A DNA stretch of 64,000 bases from Aphidius gifuensis (taxonomy: Eukaryota; Arthropoda; Insecta; Hymenoptera; Braconidae), in the NCBI RefSeq assembly GCF_014905175.1, contig NC_057789.1, positions 28,950,555-29,014,554 of the forward strand. Reading direction: 5' to 3'. Below, piece after piece: positions 1-11,768 of the stretch (the stretch's first letter is position 1; each line of letters starts with the position of its first letter). The translations under genes were made by a program, and so were the position numbers. Under the pieces are notes generated by a model. The model was not told the DNA's origin. It ran no database searches and saw nothing but the letters and a program-made list of their open reading frames with translations.

Positions 1-337
1 CCAAACACGTGCTAAAACATCATTTAAACAAGCAAAAATAATATTAAATTTTAATAATTATACCAAGAATATAAACATAAAAAAAAAACTCAGCTACAAT
101 CACACATGAAACACAATAATAAACTGACAATATCAATTCGAAATAAATAAAAATTTCTTGAAAATATTAATTCAACAATTCTCCCATTCGATTTTAATCA
201 AAAGTTGTTTTTAAATAATCAAGATAATTTATCTTTAGAGTATGTATAATTTATAATTAAATAATTGACCAACAATTTGTTTAAATTAATAAAATTAAAT
301 AATTTTTTTTTATTTTATTTAAATTTTTTTTTGCTAT
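1..337. other. AT-rich flank, no gene seen
   Basis: This A/T-rich stretch lies downstream of the stop codon of the reverse-strand gene at 338-2040. It probably holds that gene's 3' UTR. No coding exon, repeat or RNA gene was recognised on either strand. Confidence 0.5.
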
Positions 338-2040
338 TTAATAATCATTTGAATAATATTGACGTGATGTATATTTTTTTGGTTTTTTATATGCATAAAT
401 ATAAGGTTGATAATTTTTTCTTTGTGATAATTTTTGTTGTTCTTCTTGGCGATATCTAAACAGTGGTCTAAATATGATGTCTTCAGCAACATCCAGATCC
501 TGATAACTGTCCATCACCGATCGACGAATCTTTTTTATATTTTAAAAATAAAATATCTTTTTTTGTTTTCTTTTTTTTAATGTTGTAGATATTTTTTAAT
601 TTTATTACAGATTTTTGAATTAGCTATTTACTAGTAAAATTAATGGATAATTAGGTTTTTTTTTTTTTACATTTAATTTACCTCTGGATGAGTGTCGACA
701 GTTTTAACAGTGACAGGAAGAAGATTTGCCATTAATGGACTTGTTTGATTTGTTTGAGATAAATTTGCATTTGTGTCAACAACTGGAACGAGTGGTACCA
801 GAAGACCTTGTCCAACATCAAGTGCACCAGCAATATTTGGTTGCAATACTACACTTGGTGTTGTTGTATTTTTTTCATCAGTGACCTCATTCACATCTCT
901 CTCTGTTATAACTGTACTCTAAAGACAATAAATTATATACTTTTTTTTCATCCAAGTAAATACGTTTTTTTTTTTTTTACTTTATTTTCTATTTTTAGTT
1001 TTTCTTTTATATTTTATGAATGAATGTGTGGCTTGATGGTACTGAATAAACATTTGAATACCGCTATACAAATTATTTTTTTGGTTTTTAATTAACTTGA
1101 GTGTATTTTATAATTTTCATTTGGCAAATAATTTACGAAATAATATATTTTAAAAAATTAATTTAAAATATTAATTAATTAATTAACAGTTTATTATTTA
1201 TTATTTATTTTGTCTTTAATATTAATGGACGATTGAAAAGAAAATTTAAAAATTTATTTCGATAGAAATTCAATTTCGAAAAGCCAATAGAAAAATATCG
1301 AAAAAAAAAAGATTTAAAAATTATCTATTATTTGCTATTTGATTTATTAGTAATTTAATAATTTATTATTTAATTTTTATATTTATTTTGTCTTTACTAT
1401 TTAATGGGCGATAGAAAAGAAAATTTAAAAATTTATTTCGATAGAAATTCAATTTCGAAATCCCAATAGAAAAATATCGAAAAAAAAAAATTTTTAAATT
1501 GATTATTATTGTTTATTATTTAATTTATAATTCGATTCAATAAATAATTATTTAATTTTCATTTTTATCTTTAATATGAATGTATAATTAGAAAAAAAAA
1601 TTATTTAAATTCCCAAATAAATATTTAAAAGTACCCTTAAAAAAAAAACATTTAAAAAATTAATTAAATAGTTAATAAATGATAAAAACTATTTTTTTTA
1701 TTTACTTACAATTTCTCTTTTGTAATATTCATCAGTGGTAGTTGGATTAAATGTTGTTGACTCTGTGACATCATCAGATGACAACGATAAAGACATAGTT
1801 TCGATGACAATGACAACAGAAATAATATAAATACTAATAAAAAGATGACAATATTTTTCCTAAAAAAATTAAAATAATACATTACTAGTAATTTTATAAT
1901 CAAATAACCATCTAAACGTGTGAAATTTTTTTAGAATTGCAAAATCGGAAGTTCATTGTTATAAACAATTACTGTCTCACAACATTTATAAATTTATTTT
2001 ATTTTTTTTTTCAATTTAAACTCACCTTGTAACAAAACAT
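338..2040 (-). CDS. Secreted peptide precursor A with RPLFxYRQ motif (197 aa, 4 exons)
   Basis: I assembled four exons, all joined in phase 0: 2026-2040 (MFCYK), 1710-1859, 682-918 and 338-529. They give 594 nt, 197 residues plus stop. Residues about 8-26 are hydrophobic and look like a signal peptide. The middle is rich in Thr, Asp and Glu and then Pro/Val-rich. The last exon has RR at 136-137, then RPLFRYRQ at 155-162, then RK at 171-172, so dibasic cleavage would release a peptide of about 33 residues. The tail is Tyr/Lys-rich. The same core motif, also between dibasic sites, occurs in the reverse-strand gene at 3545-3997. A TATA box lies about 120 bp upstream of the start. I do not recognise the family; a prohormone-like or cuticle-associated secreted protein are both possible. 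The last intron's acceptor (before 529) has a poor pyrimidine tract, so exon 4 is the least certain join. Confidence 0.7.
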
Positions 2041-2157
2041 CTTGACAATCGAAAAAAATAATTTTTATAATTTTTAAATTGAATTAAAAATGAATAAATT
2101 GATACTTAATAAATTGACTTTTTGATATATTTTGATGACAACTAAATGCCTGAATGA

Positions 2158-2165
2158 TTTATATA
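2158..2165 (-). promoter_or_regulatory. TATA box of precursor A
   Basis: TATATAAA reads on the reverse strand about 120 bp before the ATG at 2040. Transcription would start near 2130. The two neighbouring small secreted genes also have clear TATA boxes. Confidence 0.6.
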
Positions 2166-2534
2166 CTCATCAAGACAACACCTGAATTAATTAACTAAAT
2201 TATCAGCTTAATGTTAAAAATAAAATCAACTATTTAATTATCATTATTTCAAGGCTACGAAATTATACGATGTATTATTTTTCATTTAATAATTAATATA
2301 ATTTATTATACTAAATTTTCATTGTGATATTAATGAGGTGTTATCAATCAAGTTGAAAAGAAAAAAAAACCATGTAACATATGTGACATACAGGAAAATC
2401 AGCCAAGAGGAACGAATTATCTGTGTGAAAAAACAGCACACAATATCTGTTGTTTTTTTATATTTTTTTCAAGATGTTTAAAGTACTTATTAGCGAGAAA
2501 TTAACAAGACAGTCTGTGATGTAGACTTGGTAAG

Positions 2535-2542
2535 TATAAAAG
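2535..2542 (+). promoter_or_regulatory. TATA box of precursor B
   Basis: TATAAAAG on the forward strand is followed about 15 bp later by CCAGT, resembling an arthropod initiator. The start codon is at 2702, giving a 5' UTR of about 140 nt without an obvious intron. Confidence 0.6.
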
Positions 2543-2701
2543 TGAACAACCAGTAAGTTCTGATGCCCAGATGTCCGCTAGACATTCTCAACCCAACATC
2601 AAACTCAAATACAATTTTTAAAAATTAAAATAAGAGTAGTTTAAAATAGTCAACTGATTGTTCTTCAAGTAAATAAATTAATTGAACAATTGAATAGTAA
2701 A

Positions 2702-3163
2702 ATGATTGTTTTAAAACTTTGGGTAATTATTGCAAGTTTAATATTAGCAACAAGTTGTGTAATTTCAAAATCAATTGATGATAAAAATACATCAGATGAT
2801 TCATCAAAGTCATCATCAAGTTCATCAGAAGAAACAACAACTATTGATGATTTATCATCAACGACAGTTGAGACAGATGATGTACCAACAACAATAACTG
2901 AAAATTTAAGCTTACATAATGGAGAAGTTAAATTACCAATTGATCTTTTATCAGAAGACATATTGCTTGATCCAAATGTTGTCTTGGCTCGTTTATCTAA
3001 ACGAGATGTTAATTTAGCTAGCTGGAATCAACGAAAACAATATGGATCTTGGGATAATTATCGATCAAGTCCAATTAAAAGAAGATACACAAATAATTTC
3101 GATGATAAATCAAATCAGTATCGTAAAAAAATAAAAATATATCCAATTTTTCCAGGAAAATAA
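2702..3163 (+). CDS. Secreted Ser/Thr-rich peptide precursor B (153 aa)
   Basis: A single-exon ORF starting at the ATG at 2702 (MIVLKLW...); the frame is open slightly upstream, but only from a TTG codon. Residues 1-20 are a clear signal peptide ending near SCVISKS. A Ser-rich acidic stretch and a Thr/Asp-rich stretch follow. The C-terminal third carries several dibasic sites (KR, RK, KRR, RKK), and the protein ends IYPIFPGK. After trimming of Lys, Gly could be converted to an amide, as in neuropeptide precursors. The gene sits between two reverse-strand RPLFxYRQ precursors but lacks that motif. I recognise no known insect neuropeptide in it, so the prohormone idea is inference. Ser-rich linkers also occur in cuticle and silk proteins. 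Confidence 0.75.
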   Translation: MIVLKLWVIIASLILATSCVISKSIDDKNTSDDSSKSSSSSSEETTTIDDLSSTTVETDDVPTTITENLSLHNGEVKLPIDLLSEDILLDPNVVLARLSKRDVNLASWNQRKQYGSWDNYRSSPIKRRYTNNFDDKSNQYRKKIKIYPIFPGK

Positions 3164-3544
3164 ATTTAAAATGATTATTTTTGTTTTTAAAATATTTAAA
3201 TTGTTAAAATAATTAAGGTATAAATATTGTTATTTATTTATTTGTAGAAAATTAATAAAAAGAATTTTTTTAAACAATTTATTATCTTGATAAGACAAAA
3301 AATTATTTATTTAAAAAAAAATTGTCAATAAAACATGTTTTTTTGATTGTTAAATAATCTCATTGTAATATTAATTTAAAAAAAAAATAATAACACATGA
3401 TAATTGAATGATAAATCATCAAAGAAACTTTGGTTTGTTTTTTATTTTAAAAATATTATTTCAATGCCCATCAGTCTTTATTTGATACTCCAAATGATAA
3501 GCTGGACAAGCATTAGCTGGAGCCATAAAATGTTAACATTTTAA

Positions 3545-3997
3545 TTAAACGAATTCATTAAATCCATTACCAGCTGAACGACGTGCTTCAGCAGCTCTTT
3601 TTGTTGCTGCACGATAAGCTTGTTGTTGACGATAAACAAAAAGTGGACGTATTACATTAGTACCAGCTGCTGTTTCTAAATCATCAACATCTTCAATATA
3701 ATTTTTATTTTGTTTAATGGCTGATCCATCACGACGATCACGATGATGACGATAATTTATTTTATTTTCAGTTAAATCTCTTGTTGCACGTCGTTCTGGA
3801 CCCATTTCAACTGGTTCAATTTGACTGATTGATTTTTCTGTAACTCCTTCAACAACTGGAGCACCCTCTGACATTATCATGCTGATTAAAATAACAGCAA
3901 GTTGCAGGATAATCATTTTAATTGCCTAGAAAAAATAAATTAAATATTAATAATTTATCAATTAATATAATTTACTAGTTTATTAGTTTATTACCAT
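3545..3997 (-). CDS. Secreted peptide precursor C with RPLFxYRQ motif (127 aa, 2 exons)
   Basis: Coding exons are 3995-3997 (only the ATG) and 3545-3925. The spliced protein starts MAIKMIILQLAVIL, a good signal peptide ending near SEGAP. If the first exon is ignored, an internal ATG at 3916 would start a 123-aa form. Basic pairs occur at ERR and DRR, followed by an acidic stretch, RPLFVYRQ at residues 94-101, then KR at 110-111. Cleavage at the RR (65-66) and KR would give a peptide of about 43 residues. The core aligns with precursor A, including an acidic stretch before it and Gln-rich residues after it. It has its own TATA box and a CRE-like palindrome upstream. The function is unknown; a bioactive peptide precursor is the leading idea. 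Confidence 0.8.
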
Positions 3998-4097
3998 TTT
4001 TTTCGTTTAGAAATTTAATTTTTTTTATTTTTATGTAGACGATGTTTTACTTTTGATGTTTCAGATATTACTCTGATTTTTGATGATTATCCAAAGA

Positions 4098-4122
4098 CTT
4101 TATATATGCCCCATTGACGTCA
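4098..4122 (-). promoter_or_regulatory. TATA box plus CRE palindrome upstream of precursor C
   Basis: Reverse-strand TATATAAAG lies at 4098-4106 and the CREB/ATF palindrome TGACGTCA at 4115-4122, about 100-125 bp upstream of the coding start. A CRE just upstream of a TATA box is common in cAMP- or activity-regulated peptide genes (established). Its use here is inference. Confidence 0.55.
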
Positions 4123-4915
4123 AATCGATGCATGCTAAATAAATGACGCTTGTGATACTCAAATGTTAACTAACCCGGTAAACTTCAAGGAAGTAATATG
4201 AGATAAATATTATTTTTTTTACATTTAAAATTCTATTTTAAAAAGATAAAATTTTATCAAGGATTTTCCTGTTTTTTATCATTCAAGAAAACAACTGCGT
4301 TTTACTTGTTTTTTGTCATTTTAACATCTACTATTAAAAATTATTTATTTAATAAATTTAAAAACAAGTCTCCACTCATTCAGTCTTTATTTTTTACATA
4401 CTCATAATTATTTATTAACTGATAAAATTGTAAACTTAACGTAACTTAATTACAATAATTTTTTAAATATAATTTCATTTTAAAATTAATTAATTTAGCT
4501 CGTTCCAATTGTTGCTGATTTTACTGCACAATTTTGGACGGAATAAAAATTAAAAAAAAAAAAAACAATATAAACAATAATGTGGCAGAAATTATTTTAT
4601 AAAAAAATTAAAATTAATATTGAAGTACATACTTTCAGAATCATTTGTGTCATTTAAATTAATTTGTGTTATTTTTTCATTTTAATTTGAATCGTTGTGC
4701 AATGGATCACAGAGCTCACTAAAATCTAAAATATTTATTATTAAAAAAATGATAATTAAAAAGTTGTATTAATAAAAAATAAAAATTATATTTGACATAA
4801 TAAATGAGTGAATAATAGCAGTAAATCTGCATAATTTTTTAAATCTACAATTGTTTGTTTGTTTTTTTTTAAAAAGGTTTTAAAACCAATCGAGTACGAA
4901 TTTGATTTTTTTTAA

Positions 4916-6149
4916 TCAGGCTGTTATTTGACTTGTTGCAGTTGATTTATTTCCATTAATTGATGGAGTTGTTAATGATCCAGGATCTTGCATAAGTGTG
5001 TGAGTTTCTTCTTCTTGATCAGACATTGGTATGACATGTGTATCATTATTTGTTTGTTTTGTTGTTGTCGTCATCTGGCTCGGCACCTCAGTTAGTACTG
5101 GTCCGTACTGCGAAGTTGAACCCACCAGCAAGTCAGTTGATGGATTCAAACCGCCCAACATCTTTCTCGGTAAGGATAAAATAATACATGGTAAGAGGAA
5201 TAAAATAAAATTGGATATTTAATTATTAAACAATTATTTATTATTTAAATTATCAACATTTTAATATAATAACGTTAAATTGTATTTATTCATTTTTTTC
5301 AAATATAAATACAATCAATTTATATTATCATCAAACATCAATAACTTTAAACAATAAAAATAATAATAAAAGTAAATAAAAATTGCTTTAAAAAATTAGA
5401 GGAAAGCTTGATAAAGTTATTATCAATTTAATGGATTTATTGGATCAAAGATAAGATAAATAATAATGAAAAATCAGGGAAATAATTATTAAAAACGAAA
5501 TAAATTATTGTAAAAATAAAAAATTAATTTTAGCTATTTGATGGGAAATAAATTGACTAGGATTGATTTGATTATACCCACTTTGAAATCCATTTAAATA
5601 TATATAAAAAAAAAATTATTTTATAATTGTTTATCGTGTTTACCTGACCACTGACACGACCCATGCCTCCTCTTTGTGATTTTCCATCATTTCTGAAGAA
5701 TCTTAACCAGATCCATGCTGCTCCAATGACAATGCCAATCAAGGTAATACTACAACCAATAGCTAATGATCCTCTTGATGTATCTTCAATTTTACTTTCA
5801 GTTGAATCATCCTTGTCATCCTTGAATAAATTACAAATTGATTATCAAATAAATAAATTTCGATTGTTTCTTTATTGTTTAATACCTGATTTCCTGGTGC
5901 AACAACTGGACCACTTCCAGATGTCAATAAATTAACAAGAGTCGTTGCTAAACCAGCAACAGTTGCACATAATGCAACTGATAGTAATACCCATTCAAGC
6001 CATTTTCTTGTACTGACTTTATTTCTATAAATTATTCGTGAAAAACCAGATCTTATTCTAGCAGCTCCATTAACATCACCACCATCACCACCATGTTCAT
6101 ATGTGTAACCAACAGTTGTTGGCTGATAAACAGCATCTGAATCCGGCAT
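4916..6149 (-). CDS. Two-pass membrane protein of unknown function (228 aa, 3 exons)
   Basis: Exons 5886-6149, 5644-5820 and 4916-5161 join in phase 0 (88 + 59 + 81 residues). The cytosolic-looking N-terminus has Tyr- and Gly-rich residues (VGYTYEHGGDGG). The first TM is at about residues 51-73. A short acidic loop follows (DDKDDSTESKIED), then a second TM at about 107-127 ending in basic residues (RFFRN). The C-terminal tail has a conserved-looking LNPSTDLLVGSTSQYGP segment and is then Thr/Ser-rich without domains. There is no cleavable signal, so both ends probably face the cytosol. I do not recognise the family with confidence; the spliced frame and the two matched TMs support a real gene. 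Confidence 0.75.
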
Positions 6150-7870
6150 TTTTATTTTACACAAAAAATTATAAAATAAAAACAACAACAACAACAACTA
6201 ATCACCTCTCAAATTAACAATCAAAAATTGAAAAAAAAAACAAAAAAAATAACAATTAAATTACACAAAAAAGTGTTTATTGTTTTGTTTATAAATAAAA
6301 CAATAAATAATATTTATTTTTAACAACAATTATTATTGTTTTTTGTTTTGTTTATTTTTTTTGTTTTATTATTAATTATTTTTAATTTTACATAAAAAAA
6401 AAATTAAAAAACCTTGCGTAGTAACGTTTTTTTTTTTTTTTTATTTTTTATTCAATTGATAACCCAACCCAAATTTTAACACATATATATTTAATTTTTT
6501 TTTTTTTTAATACAACTATATAACTGTTATTATTATTTCATATTATTATTTTATCATTATTATTTTTTGGTGTTTGATTTTTACTGTAAATATAATGCGT
6601 ATTCTTTGATTCACTGCAGTGCGTATAAAATCATTGCACACGTATATGAAAATAATCATGACACACATACATGACTATTTATTACATATATATAAAATAT
6701 ATATACGTAATACATATGTATATTTTATGTACCTGTTCAATGATATTTTTTTTTGTACAATTATTTGAAGCTGGCTCATCATGAGTCGGTAGGGTAGGAA
6801 TTATAATAATACCGCGAAAATATGAATGGATAGAGAAAATATTTTGTCATAAAACTATGCAACTATTGATTTTGAATATGTGATATGTGTGTATGTAAAT
6901 TATTTGAGGCTTGGTTATTAGAGGTATGTCTGTAAATAAGTAAATAAAAAAAACTATTTACATTTTCTATAATAAAAAAAAAAAGGGACAAGAGAAAATA
7001 AGAAATTTCAACGAAAAAAAAAATTATTTACACAACTTTTTTTTATAAACAATAATCTTTATACTATTTATTAATTATTAATAATAAAAATAAAAATAAA
7101 TTTAATTATTCATCAATTTATAAATGCATTTCTAGTAATTTTTTTACAGAAAAATAATTTAATTAATAAACAATTTGGCTTTATTTATTTATTAAAATTT
7201 TTTTTTTTATAAACAATATTAAAAAAAAATACATTTTAGATTCTTTAATAATTTATCAATTATAATATTAATTTACAGTAATTTTAAAAAGTTTTTTTTT
7301 TTATAGAAAAAAGTCAATTATTTAATTAAAAAAATTTATATTATTTTCTTTATCTATTTAATAAATAATAATTATTATTATTTAATTAAAAAAAATATAT
7401 GTCACTTGTATTATTTTGTAACATTGTGTTGTAATAATAATAGTAATATATTTGTGTAGGTGTAAGTGTCTGTAAAAGTGAGTAAGAGCAGGAAAAAAAA
7501 TAAAAAAATAAAAAAAAGGGAGAGTGTAGAGTCTAGCAGTAAATACACAGAGAGAGTAAGAGAGGGGGGATCAAGAGTTTTTATTTATTTTTTTTTTTGA
7601 TAAATTGGAGGTATATCGTACACACGACACCGTTCATCGTGTATCCTTCATAAAGTGAACATCTTTATTGTTATCAAAAAAATAAAAAAATAAATAAAAA
7701 AAAATAATAAAGTGAGAGTGAGGGGATTTGTGTTTCACACGTTGTCCAAGGTAGAGGTTATACCTTACCGGTGTAAAAAAATTATTTATCAATATATTTG
7801 GAGTAAAAAAAAATTTATTGTTAATTTATTTAAATTAATATTAATGTGTTAAATAATATTAACAACAAAT
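6150..7870. other. Intergenic region between divergent genes
   Basis: This 1.7-kb AT-rich spacer separates the start of the two-TM gene (reverse) from AGPS (forward) and must hold both promoters. Purine-rich tracts near 7480-7580 and a GC-richer patch at 7610-7780 probably belong to the AGPS promoter or 5' UTR. No ORF, repeat family or RNA gene was recognised. Confidence 0.5.
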
Positions 7871-10800
7871 ATGTCTAATAAAAATGTGGATAATAAATTA
7901 TTTGGCCCGACAAATGTCGAGAGTGTTGTGCCAAAAGTCAGGTGAGTTTTTTTATAACAATGTTTGATAATCTATTATCAATTATTTATTAATAGACTAT
8001 TTTAGAAGTTTATGATAATGGGAATTTTTTAGTGGATATAATGCCACGCCTCTTAGTCTTGGCTGAGTCAGTAGAACAAAATGTAACACTTCCTGAATTG
8101 GGTCGATAAATGCAATGAAAAAAATAGAAAAAAAATGGAAAATAGGGGCTAGACATTAGACGTTAGGAAACTATTGATTTATTTTTATAGACAAATTTTT
8201 TTTTTTTTTTTAATGTATAATTTATGCTTGATTGTTATTATGATTGTATTTTGATGATAAATAATTTATTTTTATTTACTTAGACAGGAATTGTTGAAGT
8301 GGAATGGCTGGGGTTACAAGGATTCAGCGTTTCGAGTCAATGAAAATTCATTGATTGAGTTTACTGGAACGAGGTAATTCAAGATGACTTTTATTTTATT
8401 AAATATTAATACTTGAATTATAAATTATTATTATTATTATCATTCGTAATATATCTAATAAATAAGTAAAAATTAATTTAATAAATTATTTCGATTTCTT
8501 TTGCTGAAGAAAAATATTTCGAATTTTTAATTTCTTTAATTTTATTGTTAATATTTAAATAATAAATAAAATAATATTTTTTTTTCATTAAATAAATTTT
8601 ATTATTCTTTAATTATCCTTTTTTTAAACAATTGTATAATAATTTTTTTTTCTATAATAAAATGAGTACAAAAGCCTCAAGATATCCATTCAGTTGAATA
8701 AAAAAAAATAAGGAAGTATAAAGATAATAAATATAAGAAATAAAAAAAAATTTTTTTTTAAAATAATTATCAAGAATATGTGAAGATAAAAAGAAGCATT
8801 ACTTTCGTTGACATATTTACGTAATAATTTTAAAAGAGTTTTTAAAAACTATTGACAATACACTTTAATATTTTTTTTTTTAAATTTTTGTTTAAAGTAA
8901 ATTTTTAATCAAGTGGTTTTTACGTCTTCATGTATTTATAATAATTTTGTATTTATTTAAATAATAAGTAGCTTGAATTATCATATAAAAATAAAGCATA
9001 ATAAATAGATGAATTTAATTATTTTAGATATCCAATTGGTAATTTAGAATTGCCATATTTTACCGAATGGACGAAGGACGTTTTGGGCGTTGACTTGTTG
9101 CAGCATAATCCTCCACAAGATCTACCAACAAATTTTCCTGACTCAATATTGTCAAATGAATTTTACAATGAAATTAAAAAACTCAATTTATCAGTGTCAA
9201 TTGACGGAATGGACCGGCTATATCGTGCACATGGTCATACACTCAGAGAAATTTTTATCCTCAAAGGAGGAAATTTCGAAAGAATTCCCGACATAGTCAT
9301 TTGGCCAAGTATGTTTTTTTTTTTTTTACTATTATTATTATTCTACAAATGCTATGTGAAATTATTATTTATGGATATAATTGTTACCACGACACAAGTT
9401 TGCGTGTTGTACTTGAGATAAGATAACGACTTAATTAATCATAAAAAAAAAAATGTACTAACGTCAAAAGTCAACGTGGCTATTTGACACTATTACAAGG
9501 TTTTTTATGTTTTTCGATATTACTTTACATACATCGTTTTACTATTAAATGCAATTTTTTTTTATCTTTTTCTTTTCGATTGCATTTTACGTAAGAATTT
9601 GTTTTTTTTTTTTCTTGGAAATTTATTTTTTTATTTTTCCTTTCATCACTTGTATCTCATAAATATTTCATATTTACTCAATGTATATTTATTTTGAATG
9701 AATGAATTTTAGTAGGTACATAATCCAAAAGTCGGAATTTTAAAAATAATAATTTTCCCAAGGTTATTGCAATATTTTTCATGGAATAATTGTCAATACA
9801 AAAAATTTTTAAAATGCAAATTTGACTGAATTTTGTTTTTTAAATTTGTCTTGACTTGGAAAATTAATTTATAAAATTTTTATATATGATATTTTGTTAT
9901 TGCAGAGTGTCATGATGATGTAGAAAATATTATAAAACTTTGTGTTAAATATAATGTTGCTTGTATACCATTTGGTGGTGGTACAAGTGTAAGTGGAGCT
10001 GCATCATGTCCACCAAGTGAAACAAGAACAATATTATCACTTGATACATCACAAATGAATAGAATATTATGGATTGATCGTGATAATTTAGTTGCATGTT
10101 GTGAATCTGGTATTATTGGACAAGATTTAGAACGTGAATTGAGAAAACAAGGCTTAACATCAGGACATGAGCCAGATTCCTATGAATTTTCAAGGTAAAA
10201 AATCAATCAATCAATTAATTATCAATTTAATTAAATTAATAATAATATTTTTTGTAGTTTGGGTGGTTGGGTAGCAACACGTGCAAGTGGAATGAAAAAA
10301 AATACATATGGTAATATTGAAGATTTAGTTGTACGTGTTAAAATGGTTACTGGTAATGTAGATGATAATGATAAATCATTGACATTAACACGTTGTGCAC
10401 AAGTACCACGTATATCAAGTGGTCCAGATTTTGATCATATTATACTTGGTAGTGAGGGCACACTTGGTGTTGTTACTGAAGTTGTATTAAAAATACGTCC
10501 ATTACCAAAAATAATAAAATACGGAAGTATTGTATTTCCAAATTTTACAAATGGTGTTGATGCAATGCGTGAAGTTGCTAAACAACGTTGTCAACCATCA
10601 AGTATACGTTTAATGGATAATGAACAATTTAAATTTGGTCAATCATTAAGACCAATGAATGGCTGGGGTGATAAATTATATCAATTAATAAAACATACAT
10701 ATGTTACTAAAATTAAATGTTTCAATTGGGATACAATATGTGTTGCAACATTATTATTTGAAGGACATGATTCAAAACAAGTTGCAGCACAGGAAAAAAA

Positions 10801-11347
10801 AATATATGAAATTGCAAATGAATATGGTGGTATGGCTGCTGGTGAAACAAATGGTGAACGAGGATATATATTGACATTTGTTATTGCATATATACGTGAT
10901 CTTGGTCTTGAGTATAATGTATTATCTGAATCATTTGAAACATCTGTACCATGGAATAGAGCTAAAACATTATGTCGTAATGTTAAATCAAGAGTTAAAA
11001 ATGATTGTCAATTATATGGTATTAAACATTATTTAATATCATGTCGTGTTACACAAACATATGATGCTGGTTGTTGTATTTATTTTTATCTTGCATTTAA
11101 TTATAGTAATTTAAATAAACCAGTTGATATTTATGAACATATTGAAGAAAATGCTAGATCAGAAATTATTGCTAGTGGTGGATCAATATCACATCATCAT
11201 GGTGTTGGTAAAATGAGAGCTAAATATTATACTGAATCTGTTGGTAATGCTGGTCTATCATTATACAGAGCAACTAAAAAACATCTTGATCCACATAATG
11301 TATTTGCTGCTGGTAATATTGATCCACAATATAAATCTAAATTATAA
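7871..11347 (+). CDS. AGPS: Alkylglycerone-phosphate synthase (606 aa, 5 exons)
   Basis: AGPS exchanges the acyl chain of acyl-DHAP for a fatty alcohol, the ether-bond step of plasmalogen synthesis in peroxisomes. Exons are 7871-7941, 8284-8373, 9028-9308, 9906-10194 and 10258-11347. Landmarks match the human enzyme: KWNGWGYKDS near the N-terminus, RAHGHTLREIF, ERIPDIVIWP, the FAD-binding PFGGGTSVSG loop (169-178), HEPDSYEFSSLGGWVATRASG, GSEGTLGVVTE, and the His cluster SHHHGVGK (H556-558). The N-terminus is short, with no R-L-x5-H-L type PTS2 signal. The protein ends in SKL, a PTS1. Mammalian AGPS uses PTS2, so targeting has switched here. It is convergent with BTAF1, whose stop lies 420 bp away. 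Confidence 0.95.
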
Positions 11348-11768
11348 AAAGCTTTATTTTAACATTAACAAATTGGCAAACATTATTTGTACTTTTATGT
11401 TTTTATTATTAATTTTACAAAAAATGGTGACAGTTACCAATGATAACCAGATATTTATAATTTTAATTTTTGACAAAAATGAAGTATATAAAATTTATAT
11501 TATTCATTTAATTTTTTTTTGTTTTAATTTTTTCAATTTATATTAATTGACATTTTATAAATAAAAAGAAAATTTTAGAAAAAAGAAAAAAGATTGTTTT
11601 TATATTTATTATTACTAATTGTTTTATAAATTTTATTATTTATTATTTTTTTTTTTTAAATATTGGCAGCTGTAAATTAATTCAGTCAGCTGTAAAAATT
11701 ATTATTTGTCATTAAAAATAATAATTTCTTACTTGGTAATTTTTATATATCTAGATTTAGATACCAAT

